64,000 bases of DNA from Pseudocercospora fijiensis CIRAD86 (Eukaryota; Ascomycota; Dothideomycetes; Mycosphaerellales; Mycosphaerellaceae). Positions 34,699 to 45,449 of this stretch are shown here, one piece after another. The position numbers and the translations under genes were made by a program. Location: the NCBI RefSeq assembly GCF_000340215.1, contig NW_006921542.1:710267-774266 (forward strand), read 5' to 3'. Within the stretch, counting starts at the first letter, position 1, and each line of letters begins with the position of its first letter. The notes under the pieces were generated by a model. That model had not been told where the DNA came from. It searched no databases and saw nothing but the letters and a program-made list of their open reading frames with translations.

Positions 34699-35264
34699 GG
34701 GGTATATATAAAGAGAAGAAGAAGAAGAAGAAGAAGAGGGAAATATTAATACTCCTAGAAAGCGACGTAGAAATAAAGGTCGCGAAAGCAACGGAAGGCG
34801 CGATTATAAGTAAAGCGTTTAAAAGCGCAGTTATAACGCGTTTTAGAAGGCGGTAAGCAGGTAAAAGAGCGCGGTTTAGTAGTCGCCAAGAAAGTTATAG
34901 TCGTTAAGACCCTAGATACGGCAACCCCGACCGGAAAGCAGCGGAAACCCTAATCGTAAAGGAGGAAACTACGAGCGCGTTACTTTAGAGAAGCTTAGAT
35001 AAGTATAGATCTAACGGATAAAGTAATTGCGGTAGAAACTACGAGGGGCTTTCTATCCCCGCTAAGGAAGGGGAGGAGGACGGGGGTAATATAAAGGGCT
35101 ACGCCCTAGGTAGAAAGCGCTAGCCTTAGGCATTCGGCCTACGCGACTCTAACCTACTACTTAGCGCTTAGCGCACCGTACAAAACTATTCGGATGTACG
35201 TAGATAGACTTAGCTCTTTATCGAACCTATTAAGTCTTATATCTAGCATCTACGTACGCGTTGC
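33723..35264. other. Non-coding interval with microsatellites
   Basis: No recognisable gene. It holds a repeated GGGATTTTTACTAACTT (33779-33815), a (TAG)n run at 34662-34698, a (GAA)n run at 34711-34738, and short basic-looking frames after 34750. The end may be the degraded 5' part of the Copia element that follows. Confidence 0.45.
34662..34738. repeat. (TAG)n and (GAA)n microsatellites
   Basis: About twelve TAG units, a short spacer with GGGGGTATATATAAA, then about eight GAA units. The spacer contains a TATA-like word. Confidence 0.9.
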
Positions 35265-36275
35265 TTACCTATAATAATACGCTTCTATACTAGTAGCGAG
35301 AGTATTCCGTACTCTAATAGCAATAACTACTACCTTTAACCTAGAAGCGGAACAGATAGACGCTATTAATACCTTCCTAAATGCTAGCCTACCCTATATA
35401 CTATACTTAAAGCTAATAGAAGGCTTTAAATAGTAGGGGAAGGTATTATAGTTACTATAGGCACTATATAGTCTTTAAGAACTACTAAGGTTATAGTATA
35501 ATTACTTTACTACTACCCTAGAAAACAAGCTTAGTATATAGCTAGTAGATTATATAGACTACCTATATACCGACCTAGATAAGGAGGTATTTGTCTTCTT
35601 CTATATATAGATAATATAGTGCTATTATATTACCGCTAATATAAGTAGACAGTAAAAGACCTTAAGTAGAAGCTAATAAGCTTAATAACCTAGGCAAGCT
35701 TTCTTAGTTTCTTAGTATTAAAGTTATACGTAATAGGCAGAATAGAAGGCTATAGTTGTTATAGAAGACCTATACTAGGAAGATAGGTTAGTACTATAGA
35801 ATTAATTCTAAAACTAGTAGGCGAGCAGAGTTACTTTTACTAACTAGATACGAGCCGTATAAGAAAGCTTCTAATAAGGAAACTCGCTATATAGACTTAT
35901 TAGCAGTACTAGTATACTAAAGCCGAATAGGGTTACTTAACTTCGTAGTAGTATAGACTCGACCTAGAATTGATAAGGCTATATTAACGCTATCTAAGGC
36001 TCTAGAGAACCTACGACTAGAATATATAGCCGCTACTAACTAGTATATTAAATACCTGCTATAGACAAAGTACCTATACTTAGGATACAACGCCGATAGA
36101 CTAATAATTACCGCTTTTTTAAGCTGACAACTTTATAAATTCTATAGAGCTTCTAACGCCTTCTATAGTAACTATAAAGGCACGAGACAGTTATTAGAAG
36201 GATAGCTATTTAGCCTATTTAATAGACTAGTCGATTAGAAAGCAGTACTATAGTTAACTATTACTAAATTTACGA
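35265..36275 (+). pseudogene. Ty1/Copia pol, 5' part (RT)
   Basis: Degraded Copia reverse transcriptase: VARVFRTLIAI, QIDAINTFLNASLPY (family: QMDV.TAFLnG.L), EGFK, an ALYSL block (family: aLYGLkq) and YNYFTTTL. It then enters the linker and RNase H with RYIDLLAVLVY and ALENLRLEYIAATN. Gln and Trp codons are stops. The frame is cut at TACTAAATTTACGA (36262-36275) by a LINE and continues after 41185. GAG, protease and integrase are missing or unrecognisable. Confidence 0.8.
36262..36275. repeat. LINE target site duplication (left)
   Basis: TACTAAATTTACGA, repeated exactly at 41172-41185. Confidence 0.9.
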
Positions 36276-36305
36276 ATATAGCAAAGATATCGGCACAATA
36301 TCAGA

Positions 36306-37380
36306 ATGGTAGCGAACAATCAGAGACGAAGGGAAGACAGTTAAGAAGGAAGGGAGGACGAGTAGAAAGCACTATATGCTAAGGCAGAGGAGGTGCTAAA
36401 GGCGGAAGATAGAAGAACCCCTAAGAGGGCATATAGGATAATGATCTTAGAACTCCTTAGAGGACTGAAAGCAATCCATAACTGGGCAAGCTACGTAATT
36501 ACAAAGGTAGCTAATATAGTCGCAGCAAAGATTACGAAGAAACAATAGGAGATAAGCCTAAACTACCGCACCTAGGTAGCAGTAGCTAGTCAGGAGGCGC
36601 TAAAACCCCCGAGGATAGTAGTTAGAGTCTACATTACGGACCTATAGGAGCAAAAGGAAATCTAAGGACTTATAGGGAAAGAGATTATAGAAAGAATTGC
36701 AGTTAAAGAGGTAATTAAGGCTAGGAACGAAGGTAAAGGGGTAATCAAGCTGTTTATAGTATAGGAGCAGGACAAAAAGAAGCTAGAAACACAAAAAGAA
36801 TAGACAACCAAGATAGGGAAAATAGCAAAGGTCTCCTAATAGCAATTTATAATTATAGCCTATAGTATAATAAGAAGCTTTAAGGAAGAACAGGATATTA
36901 AGAGCCTATAGAGACAAAACTAAGCTATATACCTAGGCCTAAAGATCACAAAAGTAGTATAGATTAAAAGGAAAATCGAAGAGACTAAGAAGTAGTCTTC
37001 CCTAATTATCTAGGTAGGGAGTATAGAGCAAGCCAATATAGTGCTAGACTAGGGGTTGTTCTAGGACTTTAAAAGATTAGAAACAGAGATACATAGAAGC
37101 AACTATAGGATAATGTAGTGCTTTAGATGTTAACACTATAGACACTTAGCAGCTAAGTGTATAAAGACAACTAATACCTGCTCCTATTATATAGGGGATT
37201 ACTAGGTTAAAGAATGTAAAGTATACAAGGGAGAAGTAAGATATGTATACTATACTAAAAGACACCCCTCTTAGGCGAAGGAATGCCTAGTAAGAATACA
37301 GGCAGCTAGGAAGGCAAAGGAAGCTAGAATTAATATACTAAAAAGATATACAACAAGCTAGGGTAGCTAGGTATAGAAGC
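36306..37380 (+). pseudogene. LINE ORF1 (gag-like, zinc knuckle)
   Basis: ATG 36306 (CAGAATGG context), ending near TAG 37378. Long Lys/Glu-rich, coiled-coil-like N-terminal region (YAKAEEVLKAEDRRTPKRAY), then a zinc knuckle CFRC-x-HYRHLAAKC fitting C-x2-C-x4-H-x4-C, followed by Cys-containing repeats (NTCSYYIGDY, KECKVYKGE). In Tad elements ORF1 packages the RNA. Stops are mostly TAG and TAA. The first 450 bp keep more TpG than the rest of the element. Confidence 0.8.
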
Positions 37381-37599
37381 AACCTAGCTAAGTGCTACAA
37401 AAGAGGTCTAGACAAGATAATAGGTTTATATTTAGGGCCTCACTAGCATAAGAGAGTTACTAGCAACTAGGGAGACTAAGATACCTTAACATTACGGGAA
37501 AGGAAGTAGGGCAGATAAAGCTTAGTTAAATATTAGTCTAAAGTAAGGGAAGACTAAAGGAAAACTTATAGGGAAATAATATAGATAAAACCTAATAAA

Positions 37600-40500
37600 C
37601 ATTGCAACATTACTAAACATTATATAGTACAATATTAACAAGAGCAAAGACAAGGTATAGAGGAGCTTCCTTTAAGTACTAAACCTAAAAGAACATTACA
37701 TTATTACAATCTAAGAGCCCTAGCTCAACCTATATATAAAGAGACTAGCAACAGTTAAAGACCTAAGATACTACCTAATTATCTACAACTAGGGAGCCCT
37801 AAGGACATATATCTACATTAGTAAGGAGATAGATACAGAAACCTAGCAGGCTATACTATAGGAGGATAGGTACCTAATATTAGTTTAAGTAGAGACATCC
37901 TAAGGTACACTCTAAGTCCACTATATATACAACCTACTACTAGACTTAAGAAGCAGTACCTAACTAAAAACCCTAGAAAGACTACCTAGAGTTATCTAGG
38001 GGAATACCTACCAAATCCTACTTAGGGATTTCAACCTCTACTACCCCCTCTAGGGCTTAGACTTTACCCTAGCTTACTACTTCCTAGTAGGAAGACTAAT
38101 TAACATATTAGAGAGGGAAGGAATAGAAATTGTTACCCTAAAGGGACTAATTACTTAGGAGGCAAGAGGAAGCAGTAGCATACTAGACCTATACTTTGTA
38201 TTACATTAGATTAGGAATAGGATTATAAGATATAGGGTTAACTAGGAACTAGAAGAATTATTAGACCACTTCCCGGTATAGATTAAGCTAAATGTCTAAG
38301 CTAATTAGGAAAGGGAACTAGAGGAGAAGCTTAACTAGAAAGGTGCCTAATAGGGTAGGATTAGGGAGGAACTAGGAAGGGACCTAAAACTAGAGGAACT
38401 CTTAACAAAGTACCTACTAAGGCTAGAGGACATTAATAAGGCAGTAGAAGAACTAATAGGAATCCTAAAACAGGTAGCTAGAAAGCATACTCTAGCAAAG
38501 AAACATTTACTATACTAGTAACTATACTAGACTAGTAAGTATATAAGGAAGGTTAAAGTAGCAAGGAAGGCTAAGAGGCAGTAGACACAAACCTATACCT
38601 AGGAAGCATAGGACAACTACAACAAAGCCTACTAGGAAAAGAAGATCTAGATTAAGAAAGACAAGATATAAGAATAGAGATCTATAATAGGAATAATTAT
38701 AAAGAAACTAGAGGAGATATAGAGAATAGCTAAATAGGCGAGGAGACCTAAATAGGATAAGGACATACTACTACAATTCCCGGACATTATAGACTAATAG
38801 GGACAAATGCAGACTATAATAGAAGGGAAAGTAAGAGCCCTAGGCCAACACTTCTTCTATAGAAAAGTATAAGCAGACCTATTAGATATAAAGGAGAAAG
38901 AACAAGAGACTCTACTACTAGACATACTAAGAGACACCTAGGTCAAACCCGAAACCATTAAAAGGATCCTAAAGAAAATTCTAGGTAACAAGGCACTAGG
39001 AGAAGATAAGATCTACAATAAACTTCTAAAAGTATATAGGAAGGGGCTAGCCCTAGTACTAGCTAATATCTTTTTACAAAGCCTAGTACTAGGACACTAC
39101 CTAAAACTATTTAGGAAGTCCCTAATAGTAGTACTAAGGAAGCCCTAGAAGGAAGACTATATACAGCTTAAGGCCTACAGACTAATAGCCCTACTTAATA
39201 TAATAGGCAAGGTGCTAGAAAAAATTGTCGCTAAAAGGCTAACAACCTTTGCCGAGGAAAGGAACATCCTTCCTAAAGGCTAGATAGGAGGAAGAAAGAA
39301 GAGGTTAACACTAACAGCTATAGAACTAATTATAGAACAGATTAAGCATATCTAGCACTATAGTCAAAACTAGGTAGCAACCCTCCTCTCCCTTAATATC
39401 TTAGGAGCCTTTAACAATATCTCCTATAAAAGGCTCCTATATATATTTAAACAGAAAGCTATACTAAACTAGATAGTCCAATTTATCTAGTCCTTCCTAT
39501 AGGAAAGATCAACACAGCTTATTCTAGGCAAATTCAAATCAGACCTAATGCTAACTAAAAAGGGAATCCCCTAAGGATTAACACTCTCCCTAATCCTCTT
39601 CCTTATCTTTATAGCAGACCTACTCCTACTCCTAGAATTAAAAAACACATTAGCATTAGGGTTTATAGATAATACAAACATCCTAGCCTAGTCTAAGACA
39701 ACAGAAACCAACTACAAGATCCTAGAAGAGAAGCACTAGGAGTACGAAAAATAGGCAAGGAGATATAGAGCAAAATTCGCCCTAGAAAAGTACTAGCTTA
39801 TCTACTTTAGCAAGGCTAAATCAACCTATAATATAAAGCAATCAATTACTATCTAAGGCTTTAAAACCTAACTATTAGTAGAGCTTAGGGTACTAGGGAT
39901 CTAGCTAGATCTAAAACTAAATTAGGGACTATAAGTAAAGAAGGCAAAGCAGAGGGCAGATGCTAATATACAATCCATTAATAGGCTTATAGCCTCTATA
40001 TAGGGGGCTACATTCGAGAAAGCCAAAGTTATATACAAAGCAATTGTTAAGCTAGTAATACTATATAGAGCATAGATATAGATAGCCTAGGAGAAAATAC
40101 TAAAGAGGATTAAGCAACTAGTTAGTAGGTCCCAAACCTAAAGCCTAAAGAAAATCCTAGGAGCATACAAAACTATACTAATAAGGGTAGTAGAAATAGA
40201 ATTAGGGATCCTACTAGTTAAACAATACTTTAAGGGACTAAGACACTAATATATAGCAAAGACAATAGAATACCTAGCCTAATAGACTATCCAAAAGGCA
40301 CTAGACAAGATAAAAGCCTAGTATATTAGGACTAGGAGGCGAGACAGACTATAAATAACTTCCTAGAAAGTTAAAGACCTAGAGCAATATAGAGTCTTAA
40401 TAAGAGAAATGCTAGAGAAAGAGCTTTAGGGACTAAATATAAGGCTAGAGGAAGACAAGCTAAAGGGAGAGAAATAAAGCCTAGCAGAATCAATTGCTAG

Positions 40501-40990
40501 ATACCTATAGGAGCAGGAATAGAACAAAACACAAGTTAGACTAGGAACCCTAAAGGCACTAATCAAATTTGGTCAATATAACTACTAGCTCTATAAGGAC
40601 CTAAATAGGGCCGAGGCAAGCCTAGCTATCTAAATTAGATCTAAACACATTAGACTCAGATCTTACCTATTTAGAAGAAACGTCCTAGGAATTAAAAGCA
40701 GGGCTTACTAATATAGCTACTAATCTTAGAACCCTAAGTATATACTGCTAGTCTACCCTTAATAGTTAGAAGGCAGAAGTAATTAGAGACTAAAAGCAAT
40801 AGAAAGGGAATACGACAAGCTAATCTAGAGCAAAGAAGACCTAAAGAGGATAGTAAAGTAGATTATTAAACAGGGATTTGTATAACAATTCGCACTAGCA
40901 AGGGAAACTAAGGAGTAGATAAGAAGGAGGGAAGAAGAGGGGGAAAGAAGGGTAGGGCAGCAGGCAAGGTAGTTAGAGGGTAACAACTAT
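37600..40990 (+). pseudogene. LINE ORF2 (endonuclease and reverse transcriptase)
   Basis: One frame. Endonuclease: NINKSKDKV near the start, ITIQEP (family: IQEPW), LRDFNLYYPL (family: GDFN.hh..W), SSILDLYFV and DHFPV (family: SDH.Pi). RT: LVLGHYLKLFRKSLIVVLRKP, KAYRLIALLNIIGKVLEKIVAKRL, a GRRK/KR block, FNNISYKRL, KGIP followed by GLTLSLILF (family: GvPQGSPlSP.Lf), and FIDNTNILA at the catalytic site (second Asp read as Asn). A C-terminal block RSYLFRRNVLGI with YILLVYP resembles the Tad CCHC end with Cys lost to RIP. Start and end are approximate. Confidence 0.82.
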
Positions 40991-41171
40991 AACACTAGTA
41001 TACCCTAGAGGAAGGAAAACAAGGAAACGAGGAAGATTAATACTTGTAAATAGGATAGGAGGGAGGTTTTTACTAACTAAGTTAGTTTCCTACCTAAAAC
41101 AATGCGTGGAAACAGACCTGCATAGGCCGAAAGGCACTACAACAGGCAAATGAAATATCTATCTATCTATC

Positions 41172-41185
41172 TACTAAATTTACGA
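41172..41185. repeat. LINE target site duplication (right)
   Basis: TACTAAATTTACGA, identical to 36262-36275, directly after the (ATCT)n tail. Confidence 0.9.
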
Positions 41186-41520
41186 CTAAAGCTAAACTAC
41201 TAGCCGCCCTATATATAGGCTTAGAATAAATCTAGTAGAAACGTTTCTTTAGCAATATTAGCCTTACTTTAGACAATCTCCCTATACCATATTGCAATAG
41301 CATACAGGCCCTTTGTATTATTAAAGCGGATGCTAGTAAGCTAGATTTTAAGCTTAGATATATATATATTTATTAGTGCTAGCTACGTTAAGAGTATAAG
41401 GTAGGCCGCACTCTGTGTAAATACTTAGCAATATAAGACATGCTAGCTAATAGGTTAACTGAGCTCTATAGTCCGTAGAACTAGAAGAGGTTTGTCTAGT
41501 AACTAAAACTAATAGTAGTA
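41186..41520 (+). pseudogene. Ty1/Copia pol, 3' part (RNase H end)
   Basis: Resumes the Copia frame after the LINE: TKAKLLAALYIGLE (family: T.AElyAl...E), IKADASKLDFKLRYIYIY-x-C-x-LR (family: iK.ds.k..tKHiDI..h.lRe), then DMLANRLTELYSP (family: d..ADgLTKaL). The join after removal of LINE plus one TSD is in frame (T-K-F-T-T-K-A-K). Confidence 0.8.
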
Positions 41521-42815
41521 CCTACTAGACTAGTAATAATAGTACCTACTAACTAGTAGAGTCGATTAAGACACCTTCTAGTAAATAACGCTAATAATCG
41601 TGTATAATACGATAACGACGACAAATTGGAATAAAGGAATAAACCTTACCGTCTAATAAAAACTAAGTACTAGTATAGGCAACCTTACTTTACGGAGTAC
41701 GTTACTGTTTCCTGTATTATTACTTCGAGCTTTACTTCTACTAGCTAATAACGAGTCTGCGGCGTTTGTATTGGTACTAGTAATAATAGTATAGTAGTCT
41801 TAGCTAAGGGTAGCGTCCTTAGTTTAAGTTACCTATCCTAATTCGTTTAATCTGTTTGACTAATTTGTTTTTTCTTAGGCCTTTATTAAATTGGTTAGAC
41901 GCTACCTATACGATTAGTGTAATAACCGATAGTATAATGTAAAGGGCTTGGTTTAACTGGACTAATTGACTGTACGGTACGAGTTCTCGAATAAGGCTCT
42001 AGTTATCGGATTATACCTTAACTACGTAGCAAGAAAACAGTTCCTAGTAATAGCGGCTATATATAAAGGTATATAGACGTCCTCGGGGGTTTTCCGTAGT
42101 CTGGATTATACAACGATATCCTTCGGGGTACTCGGGGTATAAAATAAGACTCTCTTATATATAGTATAGATTTAAACTATTTTTTATTATTTTAATAAAG
42201 TACTATATAAGAACTTAAAAAAATTAACTTTTCTTTTCTTTTTATATATAGAAGTATTAGCTACCTTGCCTAAAATAGAAGGTACATGCCTTTTGTATAA
42301 GCTAGGGGGGTATATAACGCGTTAGCTTAGTTATGTAACTATTATATAACTTCCTAGTAGGAGGAGGATTTTTGTAATATATTTTGGACTATAGAATATA
42401 TAGAATAAAGGCTATTAACGAAGCTATTTTTAACCCGCTAGCAAGGTAGTATTACGTAAGTAATCTACTACGCTATACGTAATAGAGGCGAGCGGAGAAG
42501 CTAACGAGACCGAAACTAAGATATCTTTACTTTGCTAACTCTAACTATAGAGACCTTAGAGCGCGCTATTTACGTACTTTAAAAGCGATTATAGTCTTAT
42601 CGCGGCTCTATAAGGATATAGGGCAAGGCAAGTATCGTATAGTAAGCTTAAGAAAAGGAAATAATAGTATACGAAGATTAGATATAGGACTAGAACTTAG
42701 CCTAGTACGACTACAGAGCACTTTTTTTTTGTTTTATTAATCGTTTATCTATTTATCTATCCCTAAATTCTCTATATATACTAACAGTCCTTTTTTTTAT
42801 TTAGCTTCCATTTTC
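41521..42815. other. Non-coding RIP-mutated interval
   Basis: No gene recognised on either strand. It probably includes the 3' untranslated part and LTR of the Copia element, but no matching 5' LTR was found. AT-rich; the AT-richest part is 42180-42260. Confidence 0.4.
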
Positions 42816-42847
42816 TTTGTAAACGTTCACACCGCACCTTACTGCTA

Positions 42848-43015
42848 GCAAAGCGCATCGCACGATACCAAAGCGCGTCTCATGGCCAGCGAAGAGCATC
42901 TCATTCCTAGCAAAGCGCTTCTCATCACTAGCAAAGCGAATCCCACCACTACTAAAGGAAATCCCACCGCCACCAGAGCGCATCGCACCTCTATCAAAGT
43001 GCATCCCATCCGCCA
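42848..43015. repeat. Eight-unit 21-bp tandem repeat at the 3' end of the intact gene
   Basis: Eight 21-bp units such as GCAAAGCGCTTCTCATCACTA, diverged but in perfect register, from 42848 to 43015. They run through the stop codon (42994-42996) and the last few codons of the gene. On the minus strand, one frame shifted from the gene, they encode heptads of the form x-R-F-A-x-x-E. CpA and TpG are normal here, so the repeat has escaped RIP. Confidence 0.88.
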
Positions 43016-44376
43016 TCATACGATGGCGTTGGCGATGGCAGGGGATGAACGTTCGTGTTGAAGCTCCGGTAATCAAGCGGCGAGGCATCATCATTCCCAT
43101 CATCCGGCAACACCATCTTTCCCTTCCCGTGCGATCGAGACGGAGCGAGAGGCGTGGTTGGCACCGGGGTGGATGAATCACGGCGGTTACGGTACATCTC
43201 CAGCTCAGCATTCAGCTTCTTAGTCTCCTGCGCGAGAAAGCGGACTTTCTCATCCTGACGGAGAAGATTGGCATACATTTCCTGGCTCTTCTCAGCTTCC
43301 AGCTCTTCTTTCTCTTTGAGCACCTGATTCTCCGCCTGGAGGTTCTGGACTTTGGCCGTCATCTCCGCTTTGAGGACTGCGATGTGGTTGGAGAGGCTGG
43401 AGCTGGAGCTGTAGGTAGACTTGCTCTTGGCTGCTGCCAGCTGTTTCTGGAGGTCGGAGTTCTTTGCCCTCGAGAGAGCGAGATCCATTTCCAACTGAGC
43501 CGTCGATGTCGCTTTCTGATCCTTAAGTGCCTTCTCCAGCGTTGTGTTCTGGCGCTTGAGACCTGCCACTTGACCAGTAAGGCCTGAGATCCGGGTGTCG
43601 TTCGTGGTGTTCTGGCTTGACATGCGCGCCTCCAGAGATGCCTTCTCACGCTCAAGAGTTTCAATCTTATCTGCGTTCTGCGTCGTAAGGCCTGAGTTCT
43701 GCTCTTCAAGGGCTATCTTTTCTCCTTCGAGGGCTGTGATGCGTGCAGTGAGGTCAGCGTGACTGGAGTCACGGTGACCTCCTGGGTGATTGCCAGTTCG
43801 GATCGCGGTAAGACGAGGAGCCTGGAACGCGACAAGGGCATTGAGCAGAGCCTTCTCGCCCATAACATGACGCCGAGGAATGCTTTTACGTGGCAATCCC
43901 TCGGCGGCTGTGACATCTGCAGGCATGGAAATGTCTCCGTTCCAATCCTCCTTCTCAAACCAGCGCTTACTCCAGCCCGCCCAGACACATTTCCAAAGTC
44001 CCCCTGAGCCCTGAGACTCCGTCAGCGCCGGATTGCGTTGACTGATGCGAGTCGTGAGTGCAGACACGGTGCGCTTGGCGGCGTTGGTGTAAGCTGTAGC
44101 ATCGGTGCGAGGCGCTCCGAGCAGCTTGAGCAAGTCAGACAGCAGCTCTGGAGATGGGAGATTGCGAGCAGAGATTTGATGCTGAGAGCAGAACTTGTAA
44201 AGAGTGCGAAGCGAGTCCGCAGACCACGAAATACGACCGGTACTGTTGATGAGTTGGTCGAGAGTCAGGTTCTCGAAGACTGGTGCGATCTCATTCCAGG
44301 TCTCCTGTGCATCACTGGTCAAGTCGGACCACGAGCCATCACTGGTGTCAGAGTCAGAGCTAGAGCTTGGAGCCAT
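42994..44376 (-). CDS. Intact 460-residue coiled-coil protein of unknown function
   Basis: Single open frame, ATG at 44374-44376 in a strong start context (ACCATGG) and TGA at 42994. Residues 1-20 are Ser/Asp-rich, 25-90 a compact helical region (EIAPVFENLTLDQL, KFCSQHQISARNLPSPELL), 130-150 a Trp-rich patch (LWKCVWAGWSKRWFEKEDW). About 205-400 form a long coiled coil (LTARITALEGEKIALEEQN, KIETLEREKASLEARM, LKAEMTAKVQNLQAENQ). The C-terminal 60 residues are Pro/Ser-rich and probably disordered. No signal peptide or membrane segment, so probably intracellular. Base composition is normal, with CAG, CAA and TGG kept, unlike everything around it. I do not recognise a family. It is the only gene here likely to be expressed. 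Confidence 0.88.
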   Translation of the reverse strand: MAPSSSSDSDTSDGSWSDLTSDAQETWNEIAPVFENLTLDQLINSTGRISWSADSLRTLYKFCSQHQISARNLPSPELLSDLLKLLGAPRTDATAYTNAAKRTVSALTTRISQRNPALTESQGSGGLWKCVWAGWSKRWFEKEDWNGDISMPADVTAAEGLPRKSIPRRHVMGEKALLNALVAFQAPRLTAIRTGNHPGGHRDSSHADLTARITALEGEKIALEEQNSGLTTQNADKIETLEREKASLEARMSSQNTTNDTRISGLTGQVAGLKRQNTTLEKALKDQKATSTAQLEMDLALSRAKNSDLQKQLAAAKSKSTYSSSSSLSNHIAVLKAEMTAKVQNLQAENQVLKEKEELEAEKSQEMYANLLRQDEKVRFLAQETKKLNAELEMYRNRRDSSTPVPTTPLAPSRSHGKGKMVLPDDGNDDASPLDYRSFNTNVHPLPSPTPSYDGGWDAL

Positions 44377-44493
44377 GGTCGTTGAAGCAGGCGAGGTTGC
44401 TTGGATTGGAATTGGTTATGTGTATCTTCAACCACTCCCTAGAGAAGTGACTGTTGTGCTGCTGCACAGGGCAGAGGAGGGAATTTCCCACTG

Positions 44494-44501
44494 TATATAT
44501 A
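44494..44501 (-). promoter_or_regulatory. TATA-like box upstream of the intact gene
   Basis: TATATATA 118 bases before the start codon, in GC-balanced, non-RIP sequence. Position and context fit a core promoter. Confidence 0.5.
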
Positions 44502-44659
44502 GACAAATGAACCTGCGTGCTTTGCCGATTGGGGAAGTCAGCAGCTCGACTTTGTAAAGCAGTCGACCTCCCTAAAGCAGAAAGTCAGGTTGATAAAGGC
44601 GGACTTGGCACAAGCGAGCAAAGTCGACTTGGCTAAAACGAGTCTAGTACGCACACAAA

Positions 44660-45449
44660 GCGAATTCTATCTCCTATTCTACCTCTATTTAGGCGCCCTG
44701 CTTTATAGGCTTATATATACCTTCTACCTTCTACCTTCTACCTTCTATACGTATTTGTTTCTATTCTCGCTCGTTCTTATATTATCTATACTAATATATA
44801 TCTAGTTAGTAGTCTATACTAAGCCTATAGCGAAGTGCCTAAAAGAAAACTGTACGGCTCCTATATAATCGTCCGGTATATAAACGAGAATTCGAATTTA
44901 TAGAAGTATAACTATATATTAGATAGACAAACCTAAAAAAGCTATTCTACGTAATAATACAATCTTTTTAAATAGCTATATAAAGTATACGTTAAAGTAT
45001 CAAATTAAAGCTATAAATACAATCTTTAAAGATAGGTCTTCCGGTAACTACGTTTATTCTACCCTCCTTTATATTACTTATATATAAACGGTATATAAAA
45101 CGCTAAGCAAATTACGAGCGGACCCTTAAATAAACCGCCGCTCGTACCTCCGACTATTAGAACACCTATATTCTTAACCCTTTGCCTTTATCTTACTACT
45201 AAGGGCTATACTATATTACTAGTATATATATACCTTTCCTCGTAGTAATTCCTTTATCTAGTACGTTCTTAGACTCGACTAGGCCTAACGAAGGGTCTAG
45301 AGAGTCCTTTAGATACCTTTTTGCCTTATTGTACCTCGCTATCGTACCTCGCCGTCGCCTACTAATAATATCGCAGCCTAGTAAGATATACGATAGTAAT
45401 AGCGCTACCTCCGGGAGGCACTCGTAAGTAGCGTAATAGGAAGAAGAAG
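44660..45449. other. RIP-mutated spacer
   Basis: From about 44660 the composition switches back to TpA-rich. It contains a (CTACCTT)n heptamer repeat at 44719-44748. No gene recognised; the last 150 bp may be the 5' end of the helicase pseudogene. Confidence 0.45.

Larger units (their letters stand above)
36276..41171 (+). mobile_element. Tad-like non-LTR retrotransposon (LINE), full length
   Basis: 4.9 kb, flanked by a 14-bp TSD, with a short (ATCT)n tail at 41155-41171 instead of poly(A). Encodes ORF1 (nucleic-acid binding, CCHC) and ORF2 (endonuclease plus reverse transcriptase). RIP is strongly one-sided: CpA is common while TpG is nearly gone over much of the element (for example 7 CA and 0 TG in 38881-39000), so damage is mostly Trp to stop. 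The tail, TSD and ORF layout match the Tad/I-type group of ascomycete LINEs. Confidence 0.88.

Noticed and set aside
34662..34738. CRISPR-like or regulatory array
   Set aside because: Plain trinucleotide microsatellites without spacers; the genome is eukaryotic.
36276..41171. hAT or LTR element assignment for the 36-41 kb block
   Set aside because: Endonuclease and non-LTR RT motifs, a 14-bp TSD and an (ATCT)n tail identify a LINE.
42801..43211. Separate 136-codon gene on the minus strand overlapping the intact gene
   Set aside because: Open mainly because of the 21-bp repeat and RIP-free composition. It overlaps the long coiled-coil gene in another frame. Kept only as a possible alternative tail.
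43359..44557. Several open frames of 67-117 codons on both strands inside 42994-44376
   Set aside because: Shadow frames of the 460-residue gene, open because its GC content is normal; no independent start context or motif.
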